Positions 1 to 11,104 are shown, numbered from the stretch's first letter. The stretch is 64,000 bases of DNA from Prinsepia uniflora (GCA_032719365.1 CM064875.1:30712693-30776692); one strand, 5' to 3'. The notes: generated by a model not told the origin, from the sequence alone. Made by a program: numbers and translations.

Positions 1-1161
1 ATGCATGCATATATGTTTTAACTGCTTTTAAATGCTTATAATATGATTTAAGTTGATTTGCCATGATTAATGATGTGATATTATAATTTCCGGATTTTGG
101 GAATATTATATTTTTATTATATTATTATTATATTGTTTTGAGCTCGAATTTTGAGAAAATCATAAAAGTGTGATTTTGGACGATGACTTGAGATTTGAAA
201 TGGTTTTTAACTTTGAAATTAAATTACATGATTTAATTGAATAAATTGAATTATAAACGATCTGTTAGACATGAAATTATGGAATTTACTTGTGCTGTGG
301 AAATGCTATATTTCGGGCAGAGACCCTGTTGAACTATTGATTTGATTTTGAGATTTAAATAGTTTTGAAATGAGATTCTTGATTAGTGGTATCATCCTCG
401 GTGATTTGATGGTCTCCTCCAGACGTCGGAGATCCTGGAGTAGTCACGATCCACTGCCTGGAGCTGAGTAGCTCCGAGGGGAGGCTCAATCTCAGGAGTG
501 TGAGTTTATATTGATATCCTCTAGACGTCGTTGATCCTGGAGATGATATCACCCCAGACGTCGTTGATCCTAGGGAGGTACTCGGACGTGAGACACCCGA
601 GTTGCACGCGTTGCATTGATATCGTGATAGGTTATTGAATATTAAGAGTGGATGTTGAGGATGGTGGTATCATGATTGATATTGAATTAAATTAACTGTT
701 TTCTTTTCCCTTTGATTTATATATAACTCCTGTTTTATATGTGATATGCATGCATGTTGTGAAAACTGGAGGGTAAGACGATTTTAATAAATGTATTTCT
801 AAACCTTTATTTTTTGTCCACTCACACCTTTACTGTTTTTGTACCCTCCAAGCCTGTGCACAGGTACCGAGGCTCGTATTGAGGCAGAAGAATAAGCAAA
901 CCGCTGCATACTCGAGTTCTGACCGCGTAGGACTTTAATCCTTGTTTGTACATATTTCTTATGCTCTGTAAACCGGTTGACGACGGAGATAGTCAACGGT
1001 CCTAAAGATATACCTATCCCTGGTCTGACTATGTGGGTTGTTGGTTATGTTATATTATGTACTTATATATATTTGGACTACTTTTGGTATTTTAAAATCA
1101 TAGTCAGACGGGAGCAGGATCATTCACGATTATCGAGGAATAATCGGGATGGGTCCTGTCA
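1..1161 (+). mobile_element. 3' part of a long Tekay-type LTR
   Basis: The right end is the family terminus GGGATGGGTCCTGTCA, preceded by the shared block CAGACGGGAGCAGGA. The interval shows the family layout: RY motif ATGCATGCAT at the very start, CCAGACGTCG repeats around 420-570, a second RY motif near 748, then GTCCACTCACACC and an acceptor-like CCTCCAAG ending at 852. No primer-binding site follows; the next base already belongs to a Cassandra 5S-like block, so this LTR sits inside that Cassandra. Its left end is outside the window. Confidence 0.8.
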
Positions 1162-1601
1162 TCCAAAGTTAAGCTAGTGGAGTCTGGTGCAATCCCATGA
1201 GGGTGACCCACTGGGAAGTTGCACCGTGAGTTCCCAGGAACAAAACCTTGCGGGCGCAGGTGTGCCCAAAGAGGACAATATAGGGTTAGATAGAGGGTGC
1301 CGCTGCGCAACTCTGATCTAAACTAGGCCTTTTGAAAGCTCGAGTGGCTGTGGAGGGGGATTGGAACCCCAAAGTTAAGCGAGTTGAGGCTGGTGCAATT
1401 CCATGATGGGTGACCCCCTGGGAAGTTGCACCATGAGCTCCCGAAAAAAAAACCGTGAGGGCGAGACCCAAAGCGGACAATATGGTGCTAGATGAGTTGG
1501 GTCCTGACCGAGGAGGGTCGGGTCCTGACAATTTGGTATCAGAGCCAGACCTCGACAGGGAAGTGTGCTAGTAAGGACGCTGGGCCCTAAGGGGGGTGGA
1601 T

Positions 1602-1947
1602 TGTAAGACCCGTGTCCTGGAGGGAACGGTGAACAATCCCACATTCCTGCGAGGGGGAATGGTCTGGGAGAGGATGGTGGTGTGCCTTAAAGGTGTAGGC
1701 ACACACCTATCTAGCACTAGGCCTTTTGGGAGCTCAAGTGGATTTGGGGGGGATTGGAACCCCAAAGTTAAGCGAGTTGAGGCTGGTGCAATTCCATGAT
1801 GGGTGACCCCCTAGGAAGTTGCACCATGAGCTCCCGAAAACAAAACCATGAGGGCGCAGGCTTGCCGTTGAGTATTGATGTGGCCCAAAGAGGACAATAT
1901 CGTGCTAGATGAGTCGGGACCTGACAGAGGAGGGTCGGGTCCTGACA
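1602..1947 (+). repeat. Cassandra 3' LTR
   Basis: Begins TGTAAGACCCGTGTCC and ends GGGTCCTGACA, 346 bp. It contains a 5S-like block at about 1764-1825 with AAGTTAAGCG (box A region) and GATGGGTGACC (intermediate element plus box C region), the internal RNA polymerase III control regions of plant 5S genes. Confidence 0.85.
1764..1825 (+). other. 5S-rRNA-like block in Cassandra LTR
   Basis: The order AAGTTAAGCG, then GATGGGTGACC, then GGAAGTTGCACC matches the 3' half of plant 5S rRNA with many substitutions. Related blocks lie at 1162-1229 and about 1364-1436. These are retroelement-borne 5S relics, not ribosomal genes: the 5' half of 5S is missing. Confidence 0.75.
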
Positions 1948-1948
1948 A

Positions 1949-2057
1949 TAGGTGTGTTCCTACACATTTAAGGCACACCACCATCCTCTCCCAGACCATT
2001 CCTCCCTCGCATGAACATGGGATCGTTCACCGTTCCCTCCAGGACACGGGTCTTACA
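1949..2057 (-). repeat. Inverted Cassandra LTR head
   Basis: The reverse complement starts TGTAAGACCCGTGTCCTGG and aligns with the first ~109 bp of the LTR at 1602 with few mismatches. It directly abuts the 3' LTR end, so the two heads can fold into a large hairpin. No second primer site or interior accompanies it. Confidence 0.8.
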
Positions 2058-2247
2058 TTTAGAACTTTATATACATCTTTGATGAGTGATTCATAAGTTC
2101 TTTGTTTAAATTGATATACTTATTCCTAATAACTGCTTGCCATAGTTTTTAATGAACTCTTGAGTACTAGAACTTATTCTGTGTGATTTTCAAAGCTTTT
2201 AAGTCAATAAACTCTCTGATTTTAGACATGATTAGGGCATTAGGGTT
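2058..2247 (+). other. Host remnant between Cassandra and Tat element
   Basis: AT-rich sequence with no convincing ORF. It ends in GGGTT, the left target-site copy of the element that follows, and continues at 9694. Probably part of an old non-coding retrotransposon interior. Confidence 0.5.
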
Positions 2248-2750
2248 TGTTGATGCAGAAATCGTCCGGCTCTGTGAAGTTCCTTCTCGATCCCTACACA
2301 CAGGAACGAAAATCAAACGGGGTTATGGTTGAATCCCGGGGGGGGTGGTTCAACCGAAAACGCTCTGATTGCTTAAGTCAGTTTTCTGTGAGAGAATAAT
2401 CTGATAGAGTGTTTGAAGGAGTTTTTGCATACCTTTAGAAGTGAGATGAGGTCTTCTATTTCTAGTGAAGCCTTGAAAGTCACCGGAGCGTCTGATTGGT
2501 TGAAGGAGAAAGTATTAAATAAGTGATTGTACCGAGGGTAATCACTTATTTATTAATGAATAAATAATTCGCTGGAAAGTTATTTATTATCAACATTGAT
2601 ATGATTAATTAATATATTTAGCTGGTAAATATATTAAATTAATGCGGAGATCGTAACATGTCGATGTTAATTTTACCAAGGGTAATATTGGCATTATGGG
2701 AATTGTTAACCACGTGGCAGCTCAAGAATATTCCGGTAATATATGGTTCC
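2248..2750 (-). repeat. 3' LTR of Tat-like element
   Basis: Copy of the 9176-9688 LTR. The TATA position here reads CTATTTCTAG (2457-2466) where the 5' LTR reads CTATTTATAG, so the TATA box is broken in this copy. Confidence 0.8.
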
Positions 2751-4035
2751 ACAAATTCCCCCACATCACTTATGAATTCAAGGAATCCTAGGAGATGTAA
2801 TTTCCTTGTGGTTCCAGTAAACTACGTCTTAATATTTTTATGTCGGAGTATGACTCTTCTTTCCCGGATGTAGTTGGAGATTGACTTTGATCTTGTCCCA
2901 AAAGGAATTCTCTGGGCTTGTTATCCTGTTTTGAGTTGAGTTTGTGAGCCCGATTAACCACTAGGGTTTACTTAATTTTCTTTATTTAAATAAGAGCATT
3001 TGGCTCTTATTTTATAAAGAAAAAAAAAACCCTAATACTGGTTTATTGTTGAAGGAGGCAGGCTAACATCATTAACCTGCTGTAGTGGAGAATTTCGGCA
3101 TAGTAGTTTGTGAAGGTAAGAGTCTCTTAATTTTTTCGTAGCCACTGTTTCAATACAGACTGAGCCCCGTCCAAATAGAGAAAAAGGAGAAAGGTAATCC
3201 TGCAAAGGGGTCCCTGGAACGGGTAGAATGGCTGATTTTGACGGGGTGTGCCCATGAGTCCACGTCGTCAAGGTTTGGCGCTTGCTCCACGTGCGTGGGC
3301 TCGCGCGCTGAAGCGCGGCTGTCCGAGCGAAGCTACGAGGTGAGGCGGCACGCGCAGGAAGGCGCAGACGACCAGGGACAGCGCAGAAGGATCTCGAAAA
3401 TTTTGTTTTTTTTTTGTTTTTTTTTTGCAGCTACTTTTAGCAATTTTTTTTTACATATGTTGCTTTGCACGACCACGGCAAAGTAAACTTTGTTTTTTAT
3501 TTTTGCATTTTTTTTCTGTTTTCCGCCGTATTAACAATGTACAAAAGTGAATGTATGAAATATATATACAAATATATATTATTTTAATATAATATATAAA
3601 TATTATATTATTTTCTTTTGTTCATTTTTGAACTTTTGTTGATTCTGAGAGCTGTGGATGTCTGATTGCAATTATTCAAGCGGCGGTGCGCTTTACTCAT
3701 CGAGACAATCATTTCAAGATGTATGAAGGCGTACTTCTGTTGCAGCCTTGAAGACCTCACTTTGTGGAGTACCATCTAGTGGCGTGTCCGGTACTTGATA
3801 GAGCTTCCGATTTCAAGAGATTGTAGACTTGACATCAAGTCACTCCTCCACTTGACATGTTTGTAGTGCTTCGTGCATGGAAGGACTTAGCTCATTGACA
3901 CACTTTTCATCTTCAAGTGCGGGTTGAGCTAGCATCAAGACCTTCAATGGGTGAGGCGCGAAGTTTCATGACTTCAAGTGTGACGAGCCACAAGGTGATG
4001 CGCACTCCAGCTTTGGGGTGCGGCGCGCTACACTT
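2751..4035. other. Non-coding 3' interior of Tat-like element
   Basis: No supported ORF. Holds an A-run near 3020, T-rich tracts at 3403-3550 and an AT-rich block near 3560-3620. Only small chance ORFs on both strands. Confidence 0.5.
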
Positions 4036-4039
4036 CAAT

Positions 4040-4480
4040 GAGGGTCATGCTATGGTGCAAGGCGTGGTGCAGTAGAGTGCAAGGCAAGCTGCAGTAGAGT
4101 GCAAGGCGAGGGACGGTACAACTACAAGGCGAGACATGCTGAAAGTGCGAGGCGAGGAATTATGTAAGTGTGAAGCGATGCATGGTGCAAATACAAGGCG
4201 AGGCATGCTGCAAGTGCGAGGTGAGGAATGCTGCAAGTGCGAGGTGATGCATGGGGAAATTACAAGGTGAGACATGCTGCAAGTGTGAGGCGGGGAATGC
4301 TGCAAGTGCGAGGCGATGCATTGTACAATTACAAGGCAAGGCATGCTGCAAGTGCGAGGCGAGGAATGTTGCAAGTGCGAGGCGATGCATGGTTCAATTA
4401 CAAAGCGAGGCATGCTGCAAGTGCGAGGCGAGGAATACTGCAAGTGCGAGGTGAGATGTGCGAGTGCGAGGCGAGAAGTC
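4040..4480. repeat. 69-bp tandem array built of 23-bp subunits
   Basis: The motif GATGCATG recurs at 4177, 4246, 4315 and 4384, exactly 69 bp apart. Each 69-bp unit is three diverged 23-bp modules (a GATGCATGG...ACAAG module and two ATGCTGCAAGTGCGAGG modules). Degenerate copies extend left to about 4040 and right to about 4600. Because 69 is a multiple of three, all frames stay open over long stretches, producing repetitive chance ORFs. Confidence 0.85.
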
Positions 4481-4499
4481 CCATCACTTGGAGTGTGAC

Positions 4500-5955
4500 A
4501 TGTCACAACCCAGCATGAGGCTTGTTTCAGATGCAAGGCAATGTGTGTTGCAGCTTCAAGGCGAAATGTGCAGCTTCAAGGCGAAATGTGCTTCATCTTC
4601 AAAGCAAGGCTTTCCACGACGCTAGGCGAAGTGCATGTAGTGCCACGAAGTAACTGAAGCCTTCCAAGGAGTTGCTTTGGATGACAGATGAACTTCTAGA
4701 GACTCGATCTTCAAGGCCTTGTTGAGCTCAAAATGGAGTGGTAACAAGGTGGAGCATGGAAGATCGATCATGCCCCCTGCAAAGCTCGATACGTTGCACG
4801 TCATCACGTAATTGAAGGAAAAGTGCTTAGAGATGCCATCTTCAGATGTTGAAGCCAACTGGCGTGAAGGCACATAACACCAAACCCTCGTTTCTTCTTG
4901 GAGTTGAAAGACAAGCTACTTTGTAGTCGTCGCAAAGTCAAGCGGTGGTGAAGTTTTTTTTTGAAGCCAACTATGCTAAGTAAGCGATGTTGATGAAGTT
5001 GCCCCCATTACTTAAAAAAGGTCATGGATGATGTGTCACTGGAATCCACGATGGGATGGTCGAAGGCCTCCAAGTCTTGCTCATAGGTTGACGGAGGGAC
5101 TCTGAGGTCGTGCCGCTCCTGATGATGAGCTTCATGATTCTTCTTGGCTTGTAGCTTGATCTTAGCATTGAATACATGTTTGAGTATTCAACTTCAGAAT
5201 TGCCAACTTCTTTAATTTTCATTAATAGAAGCCTTCCAATCTTTTTTGTGTGTTTTGTGATTTTCGGTAAATTTGACTTTTATGTAGTAAATTTGGTCTT
5301 TTGACTTTGTTTTATCTCCGAATTGAGTACCGTTGGTGGGGTTGGAAAGCTGAGTTCCATACCTTTCTACTGTTATTAAGCGTGTTCCAATTAATGCAGA
5401 ATTGAGTCTTGTAGGATTGGTCGAATCATGTGCTCGTGCGCTGGTTCATGCAGTTGACCTTTGTGTGCAAAAATGTTCGTGGGGAACTCGTCAAACTTGG
5501 AATTGAGTCGGATCAATGGCGTTGGAAAGCTGACTTCCATAGATTTTTAAATCCGTCAATCTAATGTCAGGGGGATCAAAATTAAGTGGTCTATCGCTGA
5601 ATGAATCTCGTACTCGTGCGCTGGTACGTGAAGTTGACCTTTGTGTACAAAAAAATTCGCTGTGAACTCGTCACAACCCGGAATTGAGTGAGGTGAACGG
5701 CGTTGAAAATCTGACTTCCGTATCTTTTTAGGGCCATCAAGCTCATATCAGGGTGAGCAAAATTGAGCGATCTATGATCGAATGAATCTCGATCTCGTGC
5801 ACTGAAATACAGAATTGGGCTTCGCATGTTAAAACATTTGCCCACTGTTTGTAATGGCTTGGTGGTTGCCCTTTTTGGTGGGGTTGGAAGCGTTTTTTTA
5901 GTAGCTTTCCGACTCCAACAAGTCAAGTTCTTGGATGGTTTCATGTGCCTCACTA
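4500..5955. other. Non-coding interior of Tat-like element
   Basis: No convincing ORF. Blocks around 5290-5790 look like diverged duplications of about 180 bp, sharing CTGACTTCC, CTCGTGCGCTGGT and GTTGACCTTTGTGTG. Function unknown. Confidence 0.45.
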
Positions 5956-5959
5956 GGAT

Positions 5960-6810
5960 GAGCCTTGAGCGCTTCGCGTGGCGAAGTCATGGCGTGGTCC
6001 GCATGGTGAAAACATGTTGTACTTTGCGCGGAAAATATTTGAGTTCTTTGCATGATGAAGGATTCAAGAGCTTTCCCGGGCGAAGGCTTAGAGTCCTTCA
6101 TGGGGCGAAGGCTTAGAGTGATTTGCATGCCGAAGGCTTGAAGTGCTTCGTGGGGCGAAGACTTAGAGTGCTTCGAGTGGCGAAGGCTTAGAATTCTTAG
6201 CGTGGCGAAGATTTAGAATGCTTCGCGGGGTGAAAATTTCATGTGATTAGAGTTCTTTGCGCGGCGGAGGTTTGGTGTGCTCCGTATGACAAAGGATTGG
6301 AGTGTTTCGCATGGTGAAGACTCGGGTGCTTTGCGTGGCAAAGGCTTAGAGTGCTTTGCGTGGCAAAGGCTTAGAGGGCTTCACATGGTGAAGACTTAGT
6401 GTGCTTTGTGTGACGAAGGCTTTGAATACTTCGCGGGCCAAAGGCTTAGACTGTTTCGCATGGCAAAGGCTTGGAGTGGTTCGCAGGGTGAATACTTAGA
6501 GTGCTTCGCGTGGCGAAGGCTTAGAATCCTTCGCTTGGCGATGGTTTATAATGCTTCACGTGTGATTAGAGTGCTTCGCGTGGCGGAGGTTTCATTTGCT
6601 CCGCATGACGAAGGCTTGGAGTGTTTTACGTGGCGATGGCTTGTGGTGCTTCACATGACGAAGGCTTGGAGTGTTTCCCGTGGCGAAGACTCGGGTGCTT
6701 TGGGTGACAAAGGCTTAGAGTGTTTCTCATGATGAAGACTTAGAGTGCTTTGCATGATGAAGGCTTTGAAGTGCTTCGCGTGGCGAAGGCTTAGTGCTTT
6801 CTAAGAAAAA
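5960..6810. repeat. 25-bp hairpin-forming tandem array
   Basis: About 33 imperfect 25-bp units of the form GCTTAGAGTG-CTTCGC-GTG-GCGAAG. The core is a short inverted repeat (CTTCGC/GCGAAG around a 3-nt loop). Variant units at about 6330-6395 read CTTTGC/GCAAAG and CTTCAC/GTGAAG, but most variant units are mismatched. Tat/Ogre elements are known to carry tandem repeats in untranslated regions that can seed satellites. Confidence 0.8.
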
Positions 6811-7079
6811 GCGTAGGCGATAAGACAATTTCATTAGACGTTGTTGAAACGAAACATCTTGAATCTTATTGAAAGATGCTATGTGAGAAAAGTAAGCATA
6901 GAGCATTTTAATCACAAAATTCGTGCCTTTGATGATGACTTGGTCACTTATTCAGTTTCTTGGTTGTTCCTTGCAACTCTGACTCGGTAATGATGGTGTC
7001 CACGCGGATCATCTTTTGTGCGGGTTCCTGGGGGCTTTTCTCTCCGAGACTTTCCGTTGTCTTTTTTCTGACGTGCTCG

Positions 7080-8749
7080 GTGCAATGTCCTTCCTTCAAG
7101 AGGTCCCAAAGGTATCTTTCAATGGTCTGGCAGGAGCTTATGTCGTGCCCATAACAAATGTGATAGGCACACCATTATGTCTTGTTGGCCTTCTCCTGGT
7201 CACCTTTGACGGGAGCTGGTCTTTCGAACCATGGCTTTTCCTTTATCTGATTGTATATTTGGACGGGTACAAAAAATTGCTTGTTCGGCTTTGTACCAGG
7301 AAACGTATTGGATGACGGATTCCCTTTGTGCTTGTTGGCTTTCTCGTATGAGTTCCCATGGTGAGCGTCATCCTTTGGCTGCACAAACACCTTTGTGGGA
7401 TGTCCATCTTCCTCGACGTGGTCCGCAGCATGTGTGGTATTTATCTCATCCTCCTAGCATGCATGTCATTTTTCTAGGGACAACATCTTGGTGAGACTTC
7501 GGGCGTTGCTCATGACGATATCTCCGTAGAGCTGGCTCTCCCATGGTAGGCTCTGCTTGAAAGCCATGGCCGCTACGAGATCGTTGCAGCCTACGATGCG
7601 GGATTTTTCTTCGCAATACCTCCGGATGTATTCCTACAAGGTTTCCTTAGACTTCTTTCGGATGGTGAAAAGGTGGCCATCCTTGATTTTGACCGTGCGA
7701 AGCTACGAGTACTCCTTCACGAAAGCTAGGGCCAACTCTTCAAATGAGACGATTGATCTCTGGGGGAGATGGTTGAACCATGTCGTCGCTTGACCTTGCA
7801 GTGAAGCTTGGAAAACATTGCACATGAGCGCGTCGTTGTGTCTGTGAGGTACCATGACCCCCCGATAGTAATTCATGTGTTTCACTGGGTCGGAGGTTCC
7901 TTTGTACTGATTGATGTTGGGAGTTGAAAATCGATGCGGGAACGGCTCTTCCTCAATGTCCCTCACAAATGGTGAAGATGATGACATCTGAATCTGGCAC
8001 CAAAGGTAATCCTCCAAGTCTTTGTCGCACTGAACACCTTTGAGACGTCGGTCTAGCATCCTTCGGACTTCCTCAGCATGCAATGGACCTTTGTGACAGG
8101 GATTTCCACATCGGGTCAAGTGGCGTCAACTCTCTCAAGTTGCAGCCGGAATAACACTCGAGTGTGTTGGCGAGTAGGTCTCGTCCACCTCACTGGGATC
8201 GTGTGTGATTCTTGAGTTACGATGGGTCTAAACATCCTTCACACATGAGACTGCTTGTTGTCGTCGGCTGTTGAGCGGGTACTCAATGCTCGAAAGTGCA
8301 CTAGGGCATCCTCCGAGTCGCTCTCGATCTAGAAGCCTCGATCTTTCTTGGCCTTTTGCTTTGGGGGTGCAGCTTTCTTTCCCAGAGTCTCTTAGCGACG
8401 TGTCTCGGGACATTGTCCGACAGTGAACATGCTCCATGCCAGCGCGTCTCAGGATGTTCCTTGGTGCCCCATGCGGTTCACTACACTTCTCGGAGGTTCT
8501 GGATGTCCCGATGTCTCCCAATAGTTGTTGTAGGAGCTCTGATTGGGCCCGAACGTGGTTGCTCAGTTGCTCAACCTGCTGCATCAGTCCAAGTCGCGGA
8601 GGCGAGCCTCTAGACGCTTGCTCGTGACAAGTAGCATGTCGGGGCGCACGTCGCATGCCTTCAGTCGAATGTGATGGACCACGTCTCTTTGGAGCTTGGG
8701 TGTTGGCCTGCGGGTTGTCCAGGGCGTCCAAGTGCCTCCGTAGATCCAT
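7080..8749 (-). pseudogene. Decayed Tat-type gag
   Basis: Read right to left, an N-terminal piece (8749-8228, MDLRRHLDALDNPQ...) is followed by the capsid-like region in 8119-7703. That region contains TPNINQYKGTSDPVKHMNYY, DALMCNVFQASLQGQATTWF and SIVSFEELALAFVKEY, the retrotransposon-gag signature of Tat-lineage elements. After a stop at about 7703 it continues as TIRKKSKETL-stop-EYIRRY, and further downstream shows a degenerate knuckle CAYHICYGHDISSCQTIE near 7130. Several stops and frame changes break it, so no full Gag can be made. In an intact element Gag would form the cytoplasmic particle that packages the RNA. No pol domain follows. Confidence 0.75.
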
Positions 8750-9175
8750 GTCGATAGGAAGCTGATTCGAGACACTTAGAGATGTTTCTCCCGCTAGCAG
8801 TCTGTCTGTTCGTTAAAAAAAAGGTGCTCCTACCCCCGTCGAAGGTAGGGGATTTACGGTTGCAGTAGCTATGGGGAAACTTCTGAAGCTGAATGTAGGT
8901 GTCTAATATGGCATTCCGAATGGTAGGTGAATTGATGCATGGCGTGGGCCGTGCGGAAGAAGGGAAAGTTGTTCCTCTGGAATCTCAGGTAACGGTTCGC
9001 TCACGAAAACAATCACAACAGCGGATGTGGCAGCCTAAGAGGCCCTTACGGATCGGCGTTTTCTGGCCATCTGAGGAATGGTAAGTGTTGAAAGTAGAAT
9101 GGAGTTTTTTTCGAGGAAAAACTAAGGAGCACGCTTTGAGTATTTCTCAAATCGGCTCTCAATGAAAGCAACAGT
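8750..9175 (-). other. 5' leader of Tat-like element
   Basis: Untranslated stretch between the 5' LTR and gag. Just inside the LTR the minus strand reads ACTGTTGCTTTCATTG; I cannot match it confidently to a tRNA 3' end. Confidence 0.4.
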
Positions 9176-9688
9176 GGTTGATGCAGAAATCGTCCCGCTC
9201 TGTGAAGTTCCTTCTCGATCCCCACACATAAGAATGAAAATCAAACGGGATTAAGGTTGAATCTCGGGATGGGGGGGGTGGTTGTTCAACCGAAAACGCT
9301 CCGATGCTTAAGTCAGTTTTCTGTGAGAGAATAATCTGATAGAGGGTTTGCAGGAGTTTTTGATTACCTTTATAAGTGAGATGAGGTCTTCTATTTATAG
9401 TGAAGCCCTAAAAGTCACCGGAGCGTCTGATTGGTTGAAGGAGAAAGTATTAAATAAGTGATTGTACCGAGTGTAATCACTTATTTATTAATGAATAAAT
9501 AATTCACTAGGAAGTTATTTATTATCGACATTGATCTGATCAATTAATATATTTAGCTAGTAAATATATTGAATTAATGCGGAGATCATAACATGTCGAT
9601 ATTAATTTTACCAAGGGTAATATTGGCATTATGGGAATTGTTGACCACGTGGCAGCTCCAGAATATTCCGATAATTTATGGTTCCACA
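9176..9688 (-). repeat. 5' LTR of Tat-like element
   Basis: Homologous to 2248-2750; ends TGTGGAACC on the minus strand at 9688 next to the GGGTT target copy. Contains an intact TATA box at 9391-9400. Confidence 0.8.
9391..9400 (-). promoter_or_regulatory. TATA box in Tat-like 5' LTR
   Basis: Minus strand reads CTATAAATAG, a strong plant TATA consensus. The 3' LTR equivalent is mutated. Confidence 0.6.
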
Positions 9689-9693
9689 GGGTT

Positions 9694-10768
9694 AACACCA
9701 CAAATTCAACATCCATGTTCCCTCTTTGTGCGCACAAGTTGCGACTCCTTTACTTTTAACCCCTTTTGAGCTCACATTAAGCCTCTCTTTCATTACCATG
9801 ATTATCTAAACACTTGAACCTAGTATAGGCATCCATTACACTTTTTCCAAGAACTTGGTTGAAGACATGAAGATCTTGTGAAAAGAAAATGATGATGTTG
9901 TAAAAACTTTTATGTGTATTATTTGGATTTAATTACTCAAACTTTGTTGTATTATTGACACATGTTATTACCTTGATATTTGAAAAACAAGGGAAAAATA
10001 AATAAATAAATAAAAATGTTTTGAGTCTCTATCAAGATGAGGTTTGATTATGTAATATTTGAGTTAAGTCCTTTACATTTGTAAATCCGACACAAAAAAT
10101 GAATTCGAGGCCCAACATGATGAAATGTGGCCTATGCTCGAAGGATGGATTATTAACGTCTTTGCACTAAGGTTTGGAAGTTATGTTACGTTTTGGGAGT
10201 CTATTGAGTCTTGGAACGAATTTGAGTACCACTTATCCTATATTTTCCTTACCTCTAAACATAGCCTCATTACAACCTTCATAAAGACCTTATGATCCTT
10301 AAGATGGTAAATTTTTATTAGTTGAGTCAATCACTAGAGTAAGCTTATGGTTTTTGTTCATTTGTGCAAGTATATTTTTTTTTATGTTGAGGTGTTTGTT
10401 TGAAATTTTGTAAAAGTACTTTATTTCTATTATGTGAGTATCTTTCTCACATACTTTGAGTGCAAACACAAACTCTTACAAATTGAGTGAGTTTATGAGT
10501 GCATATCCTTGTGAGTTGATTCATACTTGTTTTATTCATGTTAAGATCTATTTCACCATATTTACTCATTATCTTACTTGTTGAAACATTTTGTTACCAT
10601 GTATTAACTCTTAAATTACATATGCTTAAATGTTTTAAGTAAAAATCTTTGATGTCATGATCATAATCACGAAATTTTGAGACAAATGGTTAAAAATTTA
10701 CTTGTTTTGACTTCGTAGTTTAATTTTAGTATTTGTTAGGGACTAGCAAATTTAAGTGTGGGGGTATT
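9694..10768 (+). mobile_element. Non-coding 3' interior of an older element
   Basis: AT-rich with no ORF. It ends in CTAGCAAATTTAAGTGTGGG and GGTATT, a purine-rich tract of the type preceding 3' LTRs of large non-autonomous plant retrotransposons, directly before TGATAGG at 10769. It resumes the host interrupted at 2247. Confidence 0.55.
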
Positions 10769-11104
10769 TGATAGGTCTTCAATTAAGCATTATTTTATAT
10801 AATTTTATACCCTTTGTACTTGAAGTTTAATATTAATATACTAATTAATTGGAGAAAATAATATTTTTTTTGTGGGATTTTTGTAAAAATAAATAAAGTT
10901 TGGAATTTGGAGCGTTTTGACAAAAGAATCGTCCCGATCAGAATTATAACGAATAAGTTAAGTATGAATTCGGTAGATTTATATAAATCCATTTTAAAAT
11001 TGAAATTCATTTGCAAGAGGCCTAAACCCATCATGCCCAGCCTAGTCACGACCCAAGAAAATCAGCATGCGAGCCCAACCTGCCCGTCCAGCCCAACCGC
11101 AGAA

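Larger units (their letters stand above)
1162..2057 (+). mobile_element. Cassandra TRIM element, rearranged
   Basis: Cassandra is a non-coding terminal-repeat retrotransposon in miniature whose LTRs contain 5S rRNA sequence. Here a 5S-like block at 1162-1229 is followed by a second truncated LTR ending GGGTCCTGACA at 1530. A primer site TGGTATCAGAGCC (tRNA-iMet type) starts at 1534, a short interior follows, and a purine tract AAGGGGGGTGGAT ends at 1601. The 3' LTR is 1602-1947. After it, 1949-2057 is an inverted copy of the LTR head. There is no ORF, as expected; mobilisation would need proteins from another element. Which partner it uses is unknown. Confidence 0.85.
2248..9688 (-). mobile_element. 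Tat-like, gag-only LTR retrotransposon
   Basis: Two related ~0.5-kb LTRs (2248-2750 and about 9176-9688) begin (T)GTTGATGCAG and end GGTTCCACA on the plus strand. They are flanked by GGGTT at 2243-2247 and 9689-9693, a 5-bp target duplication. A purine tract read on the minus strand (GTGGGGGAATT) abuts the LTR at 2750, so the element runs on the minus strand with its 5' LTR on the right. The interior keeps only a decayed gag near the 5' end (about 7080-8749). No protease, reverse transcriptase or integrase is visible in the 6.4-kb interior; long non-coding stretches and two tandem arrays fill the rest. It looks non-autonomous. The LTRs differ at several percent by eye, so it is not recent. 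Confidence 0.8.

Noticed and set aside
1162..1830. Functional 5S rRNA genes
   Set aside because: Only the 3' half of 5S is recognisable, with many changes, and it is embedded in Cassandra LTRs.
4045..4536. 163-codon minus-strand ORF and several plus-strand ORFs over the same place
   Set aside because: They are translations of the 69-bp tandem array; a repeat period divisible by three keeps frames open. Not evidence of a protein.
5960..6810. CRISPR-like array
   Set aside because: Units are contiguous 25-bp tandem repeats without unique spacers, in a plant retrotransposon.
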